From NCBI GenBank assembly GCA_036675425.1, contig JAKFFB010000093.1, positions 1-45,623 of the forward strand: 45,623 bases of DNA, written 5' to 3'. The position numbers and the translations under genes were made by a program. The notes under the pieces are model-generated. The model worked only from the letters and a program-made list of their open reading frames with translations, was not told the DNA's origin and made no database searches. Position 1 is the first letter of the stretch; each line of letters begins with the position of its first letter. Of this stretch, positions 24,301 through 32,613 are shown one piece after another. This stretch comes from SCTD01 sp036675425 (GTDB lineage Bacteria > Actinomycetota > Actinomycetes > Mycobacteriales > SCTD01).

Positions 24301-24918
24301 CAGGTCGTCGTGGTCAACGGGACCGGGACCGCGAGCACCGGCGGACCGAGCTGGACCTGGGACGCGAAGCCTGCGATCACCGCGATGTCCAGCTCGACCG
24401 GCTCCGCGGGCAGCACGCTGACGCTCACCGGCACCGGCCTCACCGGAGCCACGTCGGTGCAGTTCGGCAGCGTGACCGGGACGATCACCGGCGGCACCGC
24501 CACCACCCTCTCGGTGACCGTGCCGGCCACGCCCTCCGCCGGGACGACCACGAACGTGAGCGTCACGACGCCGAGCGGCACCAGCCCGGAGCCGCCGACC
24601 GGTTCGCTGAACGACTGGACGTGGGCGCCGATCGCGGCCGTGAACGTGCTGTCGCCGGCGATCGCCGCGCAGGGCACGACCGTGACGGTCACCGGCCGCA
24701 ACTTCACGCCGGGCCTGCAGGTCTGGGTGGAGGCCGACCCCGAGAACACCTTCCCGGCGGCCGCGACCTACGTCAGCCCGACCACGTTCACCTTCGTCGT
24801 GCCGGCCCGCCCTGGCGGCACGCTGAAGGACGGGCCGAAGCGGCTGGTCGTCGTGAACAGCTCGGGCAGCGTCAACAAGGTCGACGTCGGCGGCTCGAAC
24901 ATCTTCCGCTGGTCCTAG
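21304..24918 (+). CDS. Large secreted protein of about 13 IPT/TIG repeats
   Basis: From ATG 21304 the protein has 1204 residues. A signal peptide (SRRLVAGAVVTALLGAGLAA, cleavage after APSASA) is followed by about 13 immunoglobulin-like IPT/TIG repeats of about 90 residues. Typical starts are VAKVAPVTGPVGSTITVSGT, ITGISPTGGSTGS and VTGLSTTSAIPGTPVTVTGT, and strands such as GTGFTPDSVVKVG recur. I see no LPxTG signal, membrane anchor or wall-binding module at the C-terminus (NIFRWS), so it is either released or held by unseen partners. Such arrays often act as adhesins or matrix proteins; adjacency to c-di-GMP and flagellar genes supports that, by inference. GGAGGA lies eight bases before the start. 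A 14-bp hairpin follows. Confidence 0.88.
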   Translation: MPNHPAPDTPRPSRRLVAGAVVTALLGAGLAAAPSASAAVPLVAKVAPAAAQPGHGVVLTGDFLTGTSEVRFLGTEDPGDDAVASVVQVLNAKTVYAQVPADAVNGPVRVTTAEGSGVTPVPVTVWRAPVIDSLSATVGKGLDVVTITGSWLGGKRKVTLAGKAVTVTSPAAAPGSAVTELSFLVPGGLPGGPTRVVLANEGGTASAPFYVAPEIKAVAPKAGSTAGGAVALIGGSGFTGTESVTFGGLAASPVLRTSDKQLVVRVPAGASGAAPVVVRTRSGDTYADSVSPVTYQYQPVPTVTSIAPNWHPVTPVAETPPTTPVVITGENLTPETVVLFGTAPVVPEVDAGAGTLSFVPPGSAKAAVVNITLVNTEAGVAYKTVVPFAYVAAPTVAKVAPVTGPVGSTITVSGTGFTPDSVVKVGTATASCGVVSFVAISCVVPSGSGTQPVSVTTDRGATATTVPFLYAPGPVLAPVVKKLNPAAGLAGSTVDVAGANLQLVKTIQFPAAGGGWVTAPEFLVVTPSRLVVKVPAGAVSGQLRLTPHRGNAVQSGVVRYLAVTTPVISSVDAVGDNTVGVVGGDTVVLRGSGLMVGTALPVVTLGGVPAPALKTPVPTSVSVAVKVPAGVGKQAPVVVTTAFGSASSSADLYYVPKVTGAKAAALLPDGRTAVLVAGLGFTGAHAVTTGVGRLSAVTFGGEAADQVVVLSDKSLLAVAPSGLGIVDGVVVTTQHGTWSGTSKGVTRALTSVLPSITGVTPAETAIGSVPGDVTVTGANLSPGAAFSFGSEPAVTVSIAPDGLSAVVRPPARSSAATVALTVTQDVAGEPYTTAPTGTFRYLPIPTITGISPTGGSTGSQQPDVVVSGTNLLENSVVRFGTTVAAVQSAAGDGSSLTVRPPVRDLTGPTSVTVTNIAEGQSRTATAPVDYTYSLAPATVTGLSTTSAIPGTPVTVTGTSFVGVTAVRFGATSVPFTWLNGSTLYVTVPVTPTGLHGTSQQVVVVNGTGTASTGGPSWTWDAKPAITAMSSSTGSAGSTLTLTGTGLTGATSVQFGSVTGTITGGTATTLSVTVPATPSAGTTTNVSVTTPSGTSPEPPTGSLNDWTWAPIAAVNVLSPAIAAQGTTVTVTGRNFTPGLQVWVEADPENTFPAAATYVSPTTFTFVVPARPGGTLKDGPKRLVVVNSSGSVNKVDVGGSNIFRWS

Positions 24919-24931
24919 ACCTGAGAACGCC

Positions 24932-24963
24932 GACGGGCCCGCACCATTCGGTGCGGGCCCGTC
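24932..24963. terminator. Bidirectional hairpin terminator
   Basis: A perfect 14-bp inverted repeat (GACGGGCCCGCACC and GGTGCGGGCCCGTC) encloses the loop ATTC. It lies between the stop of the TIG-repeat gene and the stop of the convergent globin gene, so it can end both transcripts. Confidence 0.85.
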
Positions 24964-24972
24964 CGCGTGCGC

Positions 24973-25365
24973 CTACTGCAGCAGCGAGTCGTCCGTCGGC
25001 GGGGCGTTCATGAGCGAGTGCGCCGCCCGCTCCAGGTGGTCCCAGATCGCGGCGCGCGCGTCGTCGGGGATGTCCAGCCGCGACACCGCGGGCAGCATGT
25101 GCGACAGCCACGCCTCGCGCTCCCGCTCGCCGATCACCCATGAGACGTGCCGCATCCGCAGCCGCGGGTGGCCGCGCTGGTCGCTGTAGGTGGTCGGGCC
25201 GCCCCAGTACTGCACGAGGAACATCCGCAGCCGCTCCTCGGCCGGACCGAGGTCCTCGGGGTAGAGCGGGCGCAGGACCGGGTCCTGCGCGACGCCTGCG
25301 TAGAAGTCGCGGACCAGCTGGCGGAAGACCGGCTCACCGCCGACCTCGTCGTACAGGCTCGTCAC
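24973..25365 (-). CDS. glbO: Truncated haemoglobin, group II (GlbO type)
   Basis: The 130-residue protein is a 2/2 globin of the TrHb2 group. It has LYDEVGGEPVFRQLVRDFY (helices A-B, Tyr22 at B10), QYWGGPTTYS (CD region), HPRLRMRH (proximal His73 at F8) and EREAWLSHM (Trp86 at G8, the group II hallmark). It binds oxygen and other small ligands through haem; suggested roles include oxygen delivery to respiration and peroxide handling. The start is GTG 25365. It is the first of the genes resembling the Mycobacterium Rv2464c-Rv2470 neighbourhood. It ends convergently with the TIG gene across a terminator. Confidence 0.95.
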   Translation of the reverse strand: MTSLYDEVGGEPVFRQLVRDFYAGVAQDPVLRPLYPEDLGPAEERLRMFLVQYWGGPTTYSDQRGHPRLRMRHVSWVIGEREREAWLSHMLPAVSRLDIPDDARAAIWDHLERAAHSLMNAPPTDDSLLQ

Positions 25366-25375
25366 GCGCCCCAGA

Positions 25376-26854
25376 CTAGGCGGCGGCCCGCCGCCGGAGC
25401 CCGACCCGACGGGCCTCGCCGGCGATGTTGGCGAGCATGCCGCCGAAGACCACGCCGTGGAACGGCGCGACGGCCCACCAGTAGGCGTGCCCGGCCAGCC
25501 CGCGCGGGTGGAAGAGCGCGCGCTGGACGTAGCGGGTGCCGCCGGTCTCGTCGGCCTCCACCTTGAGCTCCAGCCACGCTGCGCCGGGCACCTTCATCTC
25601 GGCGCGCAGCCGGAGCAGCTCGCCGTCGACGATCTCCTCGACCCGCCAGAAGTCCAGCGACTCACCGACGTACAGCTCGTCGGGGTCCCGGCGGCCGCGG
25701 CGCAGGCCGACGCCGCCGACCAGCCGGTCGAGCTGGCCGCGTACGGCCCAGGCGAGCGGGAAGGAGTACCAGCCGTGCTCGCCGCCGATGCCCTCGATGA
25801 CGGTCCAGAGGTCGGCCGGCTCGGCGTCGACCGGCGTGCTGCGCAGGTCCTCGTAGAGCGATCCGCCGGCCCAGTCCGGGTCGCTCGGCAGCGGGTCGGA
25901 CGGCGCCCCCGGCCAGGACGCCGACGACCAGCGCGTCTCGACCGCCGCCTCCTTCACGCGGAGCAGCGCGAGGCGCACGGCCTCGTCGAACCCGAGCAGC
26001 CCCTCCGGCGGGTCGGGGAGGTGCTGCTTGATGTCGTCCTCGCTGCAGACGACCTCGTTGACCAGCGACTGCACGAGCGGCTTGGCGAGCGCAGCCGGCA
26101 CCGGGGTCACGATGTTGACCCAGTGGCCGGACAGCCGCGGGGTGAGCAGCGGCACCGGCACGATGATGCGCCTGCGCAGCCCGGCGACGGCGGCGTAGCG
26201 CTGCATCATCTGGACGTACGTCAGCACCTCCGGCCCGCCGATGTCGAAGCGGCGCGACACGTCCGGCGGCAGCGTCGCCGCGCCGACCAGGTAGCGGAGC
26301 ACGTCGCGCACCGCGATCGGCTGGATCCGGCTGCTCACCCACTTCGGCGTGACCATCGCGGGCAGCCGCTCGGTGAGGTAGCGGAGCATCTCGAACGACG
26401 CCGAGCCGCTGCCCAGGATCACGGCCGCCTGCAGCACCGCCGTGGGCACGCCGCTGTCGAGCAGGATCTGCCCGACCTCCGCGCGCGACCGCAGGTGCGG
26501 CGAGAGCTCCTGCGTCGCCGGCGACAGCCCGCCGAGGTAGACGATGCGCTGCACTCCGGCGCGCTTCGCCGCCGCGGCGAACGCCTCCGCAGCGAGCCGG
26601 TCGGTGTCCTCGAACGACGTGCCGCTGCCGATGGAGTGCACCAGGTAGTAGGCGACCTCGACGCCGGCCATCGCCTCGTCCAGTCCGTCGCCGAGAGCGT
26701 CGGCGACGACCACCTTCACCTCGCCCGCCCACGGGACGTCGCGCAGCCGGCCGGCGTCGCGGGTCATCGCGCGCACGACGTGCCCCTCGGCGAGCAGCCG
26801 GGGGATCAGCCGGCCGCCGATGTAGCCGGTCGCGCCCGTGACGAGGACCTCCAT
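25376..26854 (-). CDS. SDR-family NAD(P)-binding protein with C-terminal DUF2867
   Basis: The 492-residue protein starts with an extended/atypical SDR Rossmann fold: MEVLVTGATGYIGGRLIPRL (GxxGxxG motif), VVVADALGD, AYYLVHSIGSGTSFEDTDRL and RIVYLGGLSP. From about residue 330 comes a DUF2867 (SRPBCC-like) domain: LWTVIEGIGGEHGWYSFPLA, PDELYVGESLDFWRVEEI and YVQRALFHPRGLAGHAYWWA. The combination is common in actinobacteria. The substrate is unknown, and the first half resembles NmrA/YwnB-type nucleotide sensors as much as enzymes. It ends ten bases from the globin start and is probably co-transcribed with it. Confidence 0.88.
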   Translation of the reverse strand: MEVLVTGATGYIGGRLIPRLLAEGHVVRAMTRDAGRLRDVPWAGEVKVVVADALGDGLDEAMAGVEVAYYLVHSIGSGTSFEDTDRLAAEAFAAAAKRAGVQRIVYLGGLSPATQELSPHLRSRAEVGQILLDSGVPTAVLQAAVILGSGSASFEMLRYLTERLPAMVTPKWVSSRIQPIAVRDVLRYLVGAATLPPDVSRRFDIGGPEVLTYVQMMQRYAAVAGLRRRIIVPVPLLTPRLSGHWVNIVTPVPAALAKPLVQSLVNEVVCSEDDIKQHLPDPPEGLLGFDEAVRLALLRVKEAAVETRWSSASWPGAPSDPLPSDPDWAGGSLYEDLRSTPVDAEPADLWTVIEGIGGEHGWYSFPLAWAVRGQLDRLVGGVGLRRGRRDPDELYVGESLDFWRVEEIVDGELLRLRAEMKVPGAAWLELKVEADETGGTRYVQRALFHPRGLAGHAYWWAVAPFHGVVFGGMLANIAGEARRVGLRRRAAA

Positions 26855-26869
26855 GAGGCCAGTGTCGTG

Positions 26870-27835
26870 CTAGTCGGCCGGCTCCGCCGGGTGGGGGTCC
26901 TCGGGCAGCGCGGTCGCCGGCTCGCCCGGGGCGCTGCGCATCCAGAGCGTGCGCTGGGGGAACGGGATCTCGATCCCCGCCGCGTCGAACGCCGTCTTGA
27001 GACGGCGACGCAGCTCCCGCGCCACCGCCCACTGCTCCAGCGGCGCCGTCTTGACGACGAGGCGGATCGCGATGCCGTCCACCCCGAGGTCCTCGACGCC
27101 CCAGACCTGCGGTTCCTCGAGCACCACCGAGGAGAACTCCTCGTCCTGCCAGACGCCGTCGGCGACGCTCTTGATGATCTCGGCGGCGCGGTCGGTGTCG
27201 GTGTCGTAGGCGACGGAGACGTCGAGCAGCGCGCGCGACCAGCCCTGGCTCATGTTGCCGACACGCAGGATCTCGCCGTTGCGGACGTGCCACACGGTGC
27301 CGTCGACGTTGCGCAGACGGGTCACCCGCAGGCCCACCGCCTCGACGATGCCGGTCGCGGCGCCGACGTCGATCGCGTCACCGACGCCGTACTGGTCCTC
27401 GAGGATCATGAAGATGCCGTTGAGGTAGTCCTTCACGAGGTTCTGCGCACCGAAACCCAGTGCGACGCCGAGGATCCCGGCGCTCGCGACCACCGGGCCG
27501 AGATTGAAGCCGAGCTCCGCCAGCATCATCGCCACCGCCACGGTGAAGATCAGCACGCTGGTCACGCTGCGGAGCACCGAGCCGATCGTCTCGGTGCGCT
27601 GCCGCCGCCGCTCGGTCAGCAGCGGCGTCCCCTGCATCACCGACGCCTCGCCACGTCCGCGCAGCGGCCGGATGCTGACCGGGACGGTGCTCTCCACCGC
27701 CTCGGTGATCACCTTGGCGATCGCGCGGTGCAGCAGCCCGCGCAGCACGAAGGCCAGCACGACGATCACCAGCACGTGCCAGGCGGTGGCCGCGGCGTCG
27801 CCGTTGCGGTCCAGGAAGTCGAGGAAGGCGTCCAT
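26870..27835 (-). CDS. MscS-family mechanosensitive ion channel
   Basis: From ATG 27835 the protein has 321 residues. Membrane segments lie at about 17-35 (WHVLVIVVLAFVLRGLL), 90-110 (VTSVLIFTVAVAMMLAEL) and 113-135. The last is the Gly/Ala-rich pore helix (VVASAGILGVALGFGAQNLV). The beta domain follows (GVGDAIDVGAATGIVEAVGL, RNVDGTVWHVRNGEILRVGN), then the alpha-beta cytoplasmic cage. MscS channels release solutes on hypo-osmotic shock. The tail is Pro/Glu-rich. It lies 15 bases upstream of the SDR gene on the same strand, so globin, SDR and channel may form one transcript. Confidence 0.93.
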   Translation of the reverse strand: MDAFLDFLDRNGDAAATAWHVLVIVVLAFVLRGLLHRAIAKVITEAVESTVPVSIRPLRGRGEASVMQGTPLLTERRRQRTETIGSVLRSVTSVLIFTVAVAMMLAELGFNLGPVVASAGILGVALGFGAQNLVKDYLNGIFMILEDQYGVGDAIDVGAATGIVEAVGLRVTRLRNVDGTVWHVRNGEILRVGNMSQGWSRALLDVSVAYDTDTDRAAEIIKSVADGVWQDEEFSSVVLEEPQVWGVEDLGVDGIAIRLVVKTAPLEQWAVARELRRRLKTAFDAAGIEIPFPQRTLWMRSAPGEPATALPEDPHPAEPAD

Positions 27836-27923
27836 CGCCGACCACCCTAGGAGCGATCCGGCCCCGATCGTCGTGGCGCTTCTCACGCTGGTCGGTCATG
27901 CTGACCTTCACGAGGAGGACCGC

Positions 27924-28463
27924 ATGGCCGGTACGGAGAGCTCTGCGCTGGTGCTGAACGCCACCTACGAACCCCTCTGCGTGGTGTCCGGCCGACGGGC
28001 TGCCGTGCTCGTGCTGACCGCCAAGGCGGTCCCGGTCGCGGTCGGCGACGACGTGCTGCACAGCGCCCGCACCGCGATCCCCGTCCCCGCGGTCGTCCGC
28101 CTCGCCCGCTTCGTCCGGGTGCCCTACCGCGCCACGGTGCCGCTGACCCGCAAGGCGGTCTTCGCCCGCGACGGCGGGCGGTGCGTCTACTGCAGCGCGC
28201 CGGCCACCAGCCTCGACCACGTCGTGCCGCGCAGCCGCGGCGGCGAGCACGTCTGGGAGAACGTCGTGTCGGCCTGCGGCCGCTGCAACCACGTCAAGGC
28301 CGACCGCGGGATCGCGGAGCTGGGCTGGCGGCTGCGCACCAAGCCGCGCGCGCCGAGCGGCTCCGCGTGGCGGGTCGTCGGGGCGCGCCGGATGGACCCG
28401 CGCTGGGTGCCGTACCTCGACGGCGTCGAGCTCGAGGACGAGCAGCTCGAGGAGCCGGCCTAG
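27924..28463 (+). CDS. HNH endonuclease-family protein (Rv2469c-like)
   Basis: The 179-residue protein carries a zinc-ribbon HNH core at about residues 88-130: CVYCSAPATSLDHVVPRSRG, then GEHVWENVVSACGRCNHVKA. The two CxxC pairs bind structural zinc, and DH...N...H are the catalytic-type residues. The N-terminal part (LVLNATYEPLCVVSGRRAAV) is the signature of the actinobacterial family to which I assign Mycobacterium Rv2469c. It is a chromosomal housekeeping family, and no partner methylase is present, so a restriction role is unlikely. GAGGAGG precedes the ATG. Its stop shares CTAG with the stop of the convergent gene. Confidence 0.88.
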   Translation: MAGTESSALVLNATYEPLCVVSGRRAAVLVLTAKAVPVAVGDDVLHSARTAIPVPAVVRLARFVRVPYRATVPLTRKAVFARDGGRCVYCSAPATSLDHVVPRSRGGEHVWENVVSACGRCNHVKADRGIAELGWRLRTKPRAPSGSAWRVVGARRMDPRWVPYLDGVELEDEQLEEPA

Positions 28464-29044
28464 GAGCCGATGCGGGCGCGGCGGGCGGCGGTCGCCGCCT
28501 CCCGCTCGCGCAGCTCGCGCTGGAGCCGGCGCGCCTCGAAGTCGTTGCGCACGCCTGGCGCGAGCGTCAGGACCGCCACCGCGCAGACCAGCAGGGAGAG
28601 CAGCACCCCGAGACCGGCGTAGCGCGGCCGCGGGTCGAAGGTCAGCCCGTTGAGCGACAGCAGCAATAGGAACGCGCCGGTGAGGCCGAAGACGCCGAGC
28701 GCCGCCTCCCGCGCCCACTCCTTCCACAGCAGCAGGCCCGTCACGACGAGCACGCAGGTGATCGCCACCGGGACGCTGACGATCGCCGCCATCCCCTCGG
28801 CGACGCGGATGCCGCGCTCGTCGAAGAAGCCGAGCGCACCGAGCCGGCGCGCGTCGGCGCTGTCGTCGGCGACGCCCACGACCCCGGCGGCCTTGAGCAC
28901 CGAGACGACCGCGCTCGCCACGGGCATCGCGGAGACGAGGGTGGCCAGGCCGAGCAGGGACCAGGTGGCGGGGCCCCGTCGCAGCCGGCTGCTGCTGTCG
29001 ATGTCCACGGGCCGACGGTAGGGGAGCGGGGGCGGGCGATCCAC
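28460..29044 (-). CDS. Multi-pass membrane protein of unknown function
   Basis: I do not recognise a family. The ~194-residue product has four likely membrane segments: TWSLLGLATLVSAMPVASAV, GMAAIVSVPVAITCVLVVTG, LGVFGLTGAFLLLLSLNGLT and AGLGVLLSLLVCAVAVLTLA. The C-terminus (RNDFEARRLQRELREREAAT) is a charged, coiled-coil-like cytoplasmic tail. The start is uncertain: GTG 29044 has GGAAAG upstream, while GTG 29008 would remove a Pro-rich dozen of residues. It is divergent from the amidase gene. Confidence 0.72.
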   Translation of the reverse strand: MDRPPPLPYRRPVDIDSSSRLRRGPATWSLLGLATLVSAMPVASAVVSVLKAAGVVGVADDSADARRLGALGFFDERGIRVAEGMAAIVSVPVAITCVLVVTGLLLWKEWAREAALGVFGLTGAFLLLLSLNGLTFDPRPRYAGLGVLLSLLVCAVAVLTLAPGVRNDFEARRLQRELREREAATAARRARIGS

Positions 29045-29069
29045 CGGCTTTCCGCACTACGGTGCGCCG

Positions 29070-30482
29070 ATGACCTCACTGCACGACCTGTCCGCGCTCG
29101 AGCAGGCCGCCGCGGTGCGCAGCCGCCAGACCTCCGCCGTCGAGCTGGTGGAGCACTACGCCGCGCGCATCGAGGTGCACGACCCGAGCGTCGGCGCGTT
29201 CGTCACGCTGACGCTCGACGCCGCCCGCGCGCAGGCCGTGGAGGCCGACGCGGCCGTGGCAGCGGGGGAGCAGCTGCCGCCCCTGCACGGCGTGCCGATC
29301 GGCATCAAGGACCTCAACCTCACCGAGGGCGTCCCGACGAAGCTCGGGTCCCGCGCCTTCGCCGACCTCGTGCCGCCGCTGTCGGAGTTCGTGGTCGAGA
29401 AGCTGCGCGCGGCCGGCACGATCAGCCTCGGCAAGACCAACACCCCCGAGTTCGGGCTGCCCTGCTACACCGAGCCCGACGTCGCTCCGCCGGCCCGCAC
29501 GCCGTGGGACCTGACCCGCTCCGCCGGCGGTTCCAGCGGCGGCGCGGGTGCTGCGGTGGCGGCCGGCCTGCTGCCCTTCGCGCAGGGCAGCGACGGCGGC
29601 GGCTCGATCCGCATCCCGTCGAGCGTCTGCGGGCTGTTCGGCATCAAGCCCACCCGCGGCCGGATCAGCAACGGCCCGCTGATGGGCGACATCAACGGGC
29701 TGGCCACGAACGGCCCGCTGGCCCGTACCGTCCGCGACGCCGCCGCGCTGCTCGACGCGATGGCCGGCCCGATGCCCGGCGACCCGCACTGGGCGCCGCC
29801 GCCCGCGTCGACCTTCCTCGCCGCGTGCGACAGCGAGCCCGGCCGGCTGCGCATCGGCCGCTACCGTGACAACGGCCTGCTGGCCCAGGGACTGCACCCG
29901 GAGTGCCTGACGGCCTGGGAGTCCGCGAGCGCGCTGCTCGAGGAGCTCGGCCACGACGTCGAGGACATGGACGCGCCGTTCGACCCCGGCCTCGTCCCGT
30001 CCTTCGAGGTCGTGTGGGCCGTCAGCGCGGCCGGGGTCCCGGTCGCCCCGGCGGCCGAGGAGTCGCTGCGGCCGCTGACCCGTTGGCTTCGCGAGCGGGG
30101 CCGCGCGGTCCCCGCGACCGAGTTCACCGCAGCCCTGGGCGCGATGCAGCTGGCGTCGCGCACGGCCATCGCGGCCACAGCGGCGTACGACGTGGTGCTC
30201 ACACCGACCCTCGCCCAGCTGCCGGCGCCGCTGGGCTGGTTCACCGAGGCCGGGGACCCGCGTGCGGAGTTCGACCGGATGATCGCGTGGACGCCCTTCA
30301 CCGCGCCCTACAACACCAGCGGCCAGCCGGCCGTCAACGTCCCGCTGCACTGGACGCCGGACGGACTTCCCGTCGGCGTGATGCTCGTCGGGCGACCGGC
30401 CGACGAGGTCACCCTGCTGCGGCTCTCGGCGCAGCTCGAGGCGGCCCGTCCGTGGAAGGAACGTCACCCCGCGCTGTGGTGA
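29070..30482 (+). CDS. Amidase signature family hydrolase
   Basis: The 470-residue protein carries the Ser-cisSer-Lys triad of the amidase signature family. Lys80 lies in GVPIGIKDLN, the cis-Ser at 155-156 in SAGGSSGGAGAAVAAG, and the nucleophile Ser179 in GSDGGGSIRIPSSVCGLFGI. The C-terminal FTAPYNTSGQPAVNVPLHW fits the family's closing core. It hydrolyses an amide bond of an unknown small molecule. It lacks a neighbouring gatB or gatC and has the spacing of a stand-alone amidase, so it is not GatA. It is 31 bases upstream of malQ. Confidence 0.92.
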   Translation: MTSLHDLSALEQAAAVRSRQTSAVELVEHYAARIEVHDPSVGAFVTLTLDAARAQAVEADAAVAAGEQLPPLHGVPIGIKDLNLTEGVPTKLGSRAFADLVPPLSEFVVEKLRAAGTISLGKTNTPEFGLPCYTEPDVAPPARTPWDLTRSAGGSSGGAGAAVAAGLLPFAQGSDGGGSIRIPSSVCGLFGIKPTRGRISNGPLMGDINGLATNGPLARTVRDAAALLDAMAGPMPGDPHWAPPPASTFLAACDSEPGRLRIGRYRDNGLLAQGLHPECLTAWESASALLEELGHDVEDMDAPFDPGLVPSFEVVWAVSAAGVPVAPAAEESLRPLTRWLRERGRAVPATEFTAALGAMQLASRTAIAATAAYDVVLTPTLAQLPAPLGWFTEAGDPRAEFDRMIAWTPFTAPYNTSGQPAVNVPLHWTPDGLPVGVMLVGRPADEVTLLRLSAQLEAARPWKERHPALW

Positions 30483-30513
30483 CGCGCCTCCGCCAGCGGG
30501 CAGGGACCCGCGC

Positions 30514-32571
30514 ATGACCCCCGATCTGGAGCAGCTCGCCCGTGCCCACGGCGTGGCCACCGACTACCTCGACTGGGCAGGCGCTTCCGTCCAGGTGTCG
30601 GAGTCCGCCGTGGTCGCAGCCCTGGCCGCGCTGGACGTCGACGCGTCCACCGACGAGGCGGTGACGGCCGCGCTCGCGGATGCCGAGCAGGCGCCGTGGC
30701 GCCGGCTGCTGCCGCCGTTCGTGGTCGTACGCGACGGCTCGGGCGAGGTCGCCCTCGTCGTCGACGACGGCGTCCCGGTGCTGCTCGACGTCGTGCTGGA
30801 GGACGGCTCGACCCGCCGGCTCGACGTCCCGGCGGACGTCACCGGCCGGCGCGGCCGGCGGGTCCGCATCGTCGTCCCGCTGCGTGACCTGCCGCTGGGC
30901 TGGCACGTGCTGCGGGCGTCCGCCGGCGGCGAGGCGGCGCAGGCCGTGCTCTGCGTGGCGCCGTCACGCCTCGAGCTCCCCGCCGGGTTCGACCGCGCAT
31001 GGGGCTGGATGGTGCAGCTCTACAGCCTGCGCAGCGCGGGGTCGTGGGCGATGGGCGACTACGCCGACCTCCGGACCGTCGTCGAGCGGGCCGCTGCCGA
31101 CGGCGCCGGGGCCGTGCTGCTCAACCCGCTGCACGCCGAGACGCCCGTGCTGCCGATCAACCCCTCGCCGTACTCCCCGTCCAGCCGGCGCTTCCGGTCG
31201 GCGGTCTACCTGCGGGTGGAGGACACCCCGGAGTACCTCGCCGCACCGGCCGAGGTCCGGGCGGCGGTGGACGTGCTGCGGCCCGAGGCCGAGCCGGACC
31301 GCATCCCGCGCGACCCGGTCTGGTCGGCCAAGCTCGCCGCCCTCGAGCTGCTGTGGCCGGGGCACCGCGCGGAGGCGCTCGCGGCGTGGCGCGAGCAGGG
31401 CGGCGAGCAGCTGGAGCGGTTCGCCCTGTTCTGCGCGCTGGCCGAGCGGCACGGCGCGCCGTGGCAGGAGTGGCCCGCCGACCTGCGCCGCCCCGACGGC
31501 CCCGGGATCGCGGCCGCCCGTCGCGACTGCGCCGGGCGGGTCGCCTTCTGGAGCTGGGTGCAGCTGCTGGTCGACGAGCAGCTCGCCGGCGTCGGCGAGG
31601 CCCTGTCCGTGGGCGTCATCCAGGACCTCGCGGTCGGGGTCGACGCCGGCGGGGCGGACGCCTGGGCGCTGCAGGACGTGCTCGCCCTCGGGACGACGGT
31701 CGGCGCTCCGCCCGACTCGTTCAACCAGCAGGGCCAGGACTGGGGGCTGCCGCCCTGGCGCCCGGACCGGCTCGCCGACGCGGGCTACCTGCCCTTCCGC
31801 GACGTGGTCCGCGGGGTGCTGCGCCACGCCGGCGGGCTGCGCATCGACCACGTGATGGGCCTGTTCCGCCTGTGGTGGGTGCCGGCCGGGGCGGGGGCGG
31901 CGGAGGGGACCTACGTCTCGTACGACGCCGACGCGCTGCTCGGCGTCCTCGCCCTCGAGGCCTCCCGCGCGAACGCCCTCGTGGTGGGGGAGGACCTCGG
32001 CACGGTCGAGCCGCGCGTGCGCGAGATGCTCGACGCCACAGGCGTTCTCGGCAGTGCGGTGCTGTGGTTCGAGACCGAGGGCGAGGCGTTCGTGCCCCCG
32101 GAGCGCTGGCGACCGCTGGCCCTCGCGACCGTGACGACGCACGACCTGCCGACCGCCGCCGGCCTGCTGGCCGAGGAGCAGGTCCGGGTGCGGGCCGAGC
32201 TCGACCAGCTCGGCGTGCCGGTCGAGCAGGAGCTGGCGCGTGCCCGGGCGGAGAGGGCCGCCCTGCTGGAGATGCTCGGCTCCACCGGCCTGCTCGACCG
32301 GTGCGGCGGAGACCCTGTGCTGGCCATGCACGCCGCCCTGACCGCGTCCCCGTGCCGGCTGGTGCTGGCCGCCTTCGGCGACGCCGTCGGCGACCTGCGC
32401 CAGCCCAACCTGCCGGGGACGGTCGACGAGTACCCCAACTGGCGACTGCCGGTCGCCGACGGTTCCGGACGGCCCGTGCCGCTCGAGGAGCTGCTCGCGT
32501 CCGACGGCGTCCGGCGACTCGCCGCGCTGCTCTCCGAGGGCACGAGCGGATCGCGCTCGGGCGTTCGATAG
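30514..32571 (+). CDS. malQ: 4-alpha-glucanotransferase (amylomaltase)
   Basis: The 685-residue protein is a GH77 amylomaltase. An N-terminal beta module (about 1-150) precedes the barrel (GAWGMQLYSLRS-like WMVQLYSLRSAGSWAMGDYA). Catalytic residues are Asp445 in GLRIDHVMGLFRLWW, Glu493 in VVGEDLGTVEP and Asp544 in TTHDLPT. FNQQGQDWGLPPW (disproportionating-enzyme signature) and DEYPNWRLP near the end are also typical. It transfers maltosyl units between alpha-1,4-glucans in maltodextrin or glycogen metabolism. The length matches the actinobacterial long form. Confidence 0.97.
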   Translation: MTPDLEQLARAHGVATDYLDWAGASVQVSESAVVAALAALDVDASTDEAVTAALADAEQAPWRRLLPPFVVVRDGSGEVALVVDDGVPVLLDVVLEDGSTRRLDVPADVTGRRGRRVRIVVPLRDLPLGWHVLRASAGGEAAQAVLCVAPSRLELPAGFDRAWGWMVQLYSLRSAGSWAMGDYADLRTVVERAAADGAGAVLLNPLHAETPVLPINPSPYSPSSRRFRSAVYLRVEDTPEYLAAPAEVRAAVDVLRPEAEPDRIPRDPVWSAKLAALELLWPGHRAEALAAWREQGGEQLERFALFCALAERHGAPWQEWPADLRRPDGPGIAAARRDCAGRVAFWSWVQLLVDEQLAGVGEALSVGVIQDLAVGVDAGGADAWALQDVLALGTTVGAPPDSFNQQGQDWGLPPWRPDRLADAGYLPFRDVVRGVLRHAGGLRIDHVMGLFRLWWVPAGAGAAEGTYVSYDADALLGVLALEASRANALVVGEDLGTVEPRVREMLDATGVLGSAVLWFETEGEAFVPPERWRPLALATVTTHDLPTAAGLLAEEQVRVRAELDQLGVPVEQELARARAERAALLEMLGSTGLLDRCGGDPVLAMHAALTASPCRLVLAAFGDAVGDLRQPNLPGTVDEYPNWRLPVADGSGRPVPLEELLASDGVRRLAALLSEGTSGSRSGVR

Positions 32572-32613
32572 CCTGCCGTCGTCCCGCCCACCCGTACGTC
32601 CTGCGAGGAGCCC

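Noticed and set aside
27924..28463. HNH gene as part of a restriction or defence system
   Set aside because: The family is a conserved chromosomal neighbour of glbO and pepN, and no methyltransferase, helicase or other defence gene is adjacent.
29070..30482. Amidase as GatA of the amidotransferase complex
   Set aside because: No gatB or gatC lies nearby, and the neighbours are malQ and a membrane protein; the sequence fits a stand-alone amidase.
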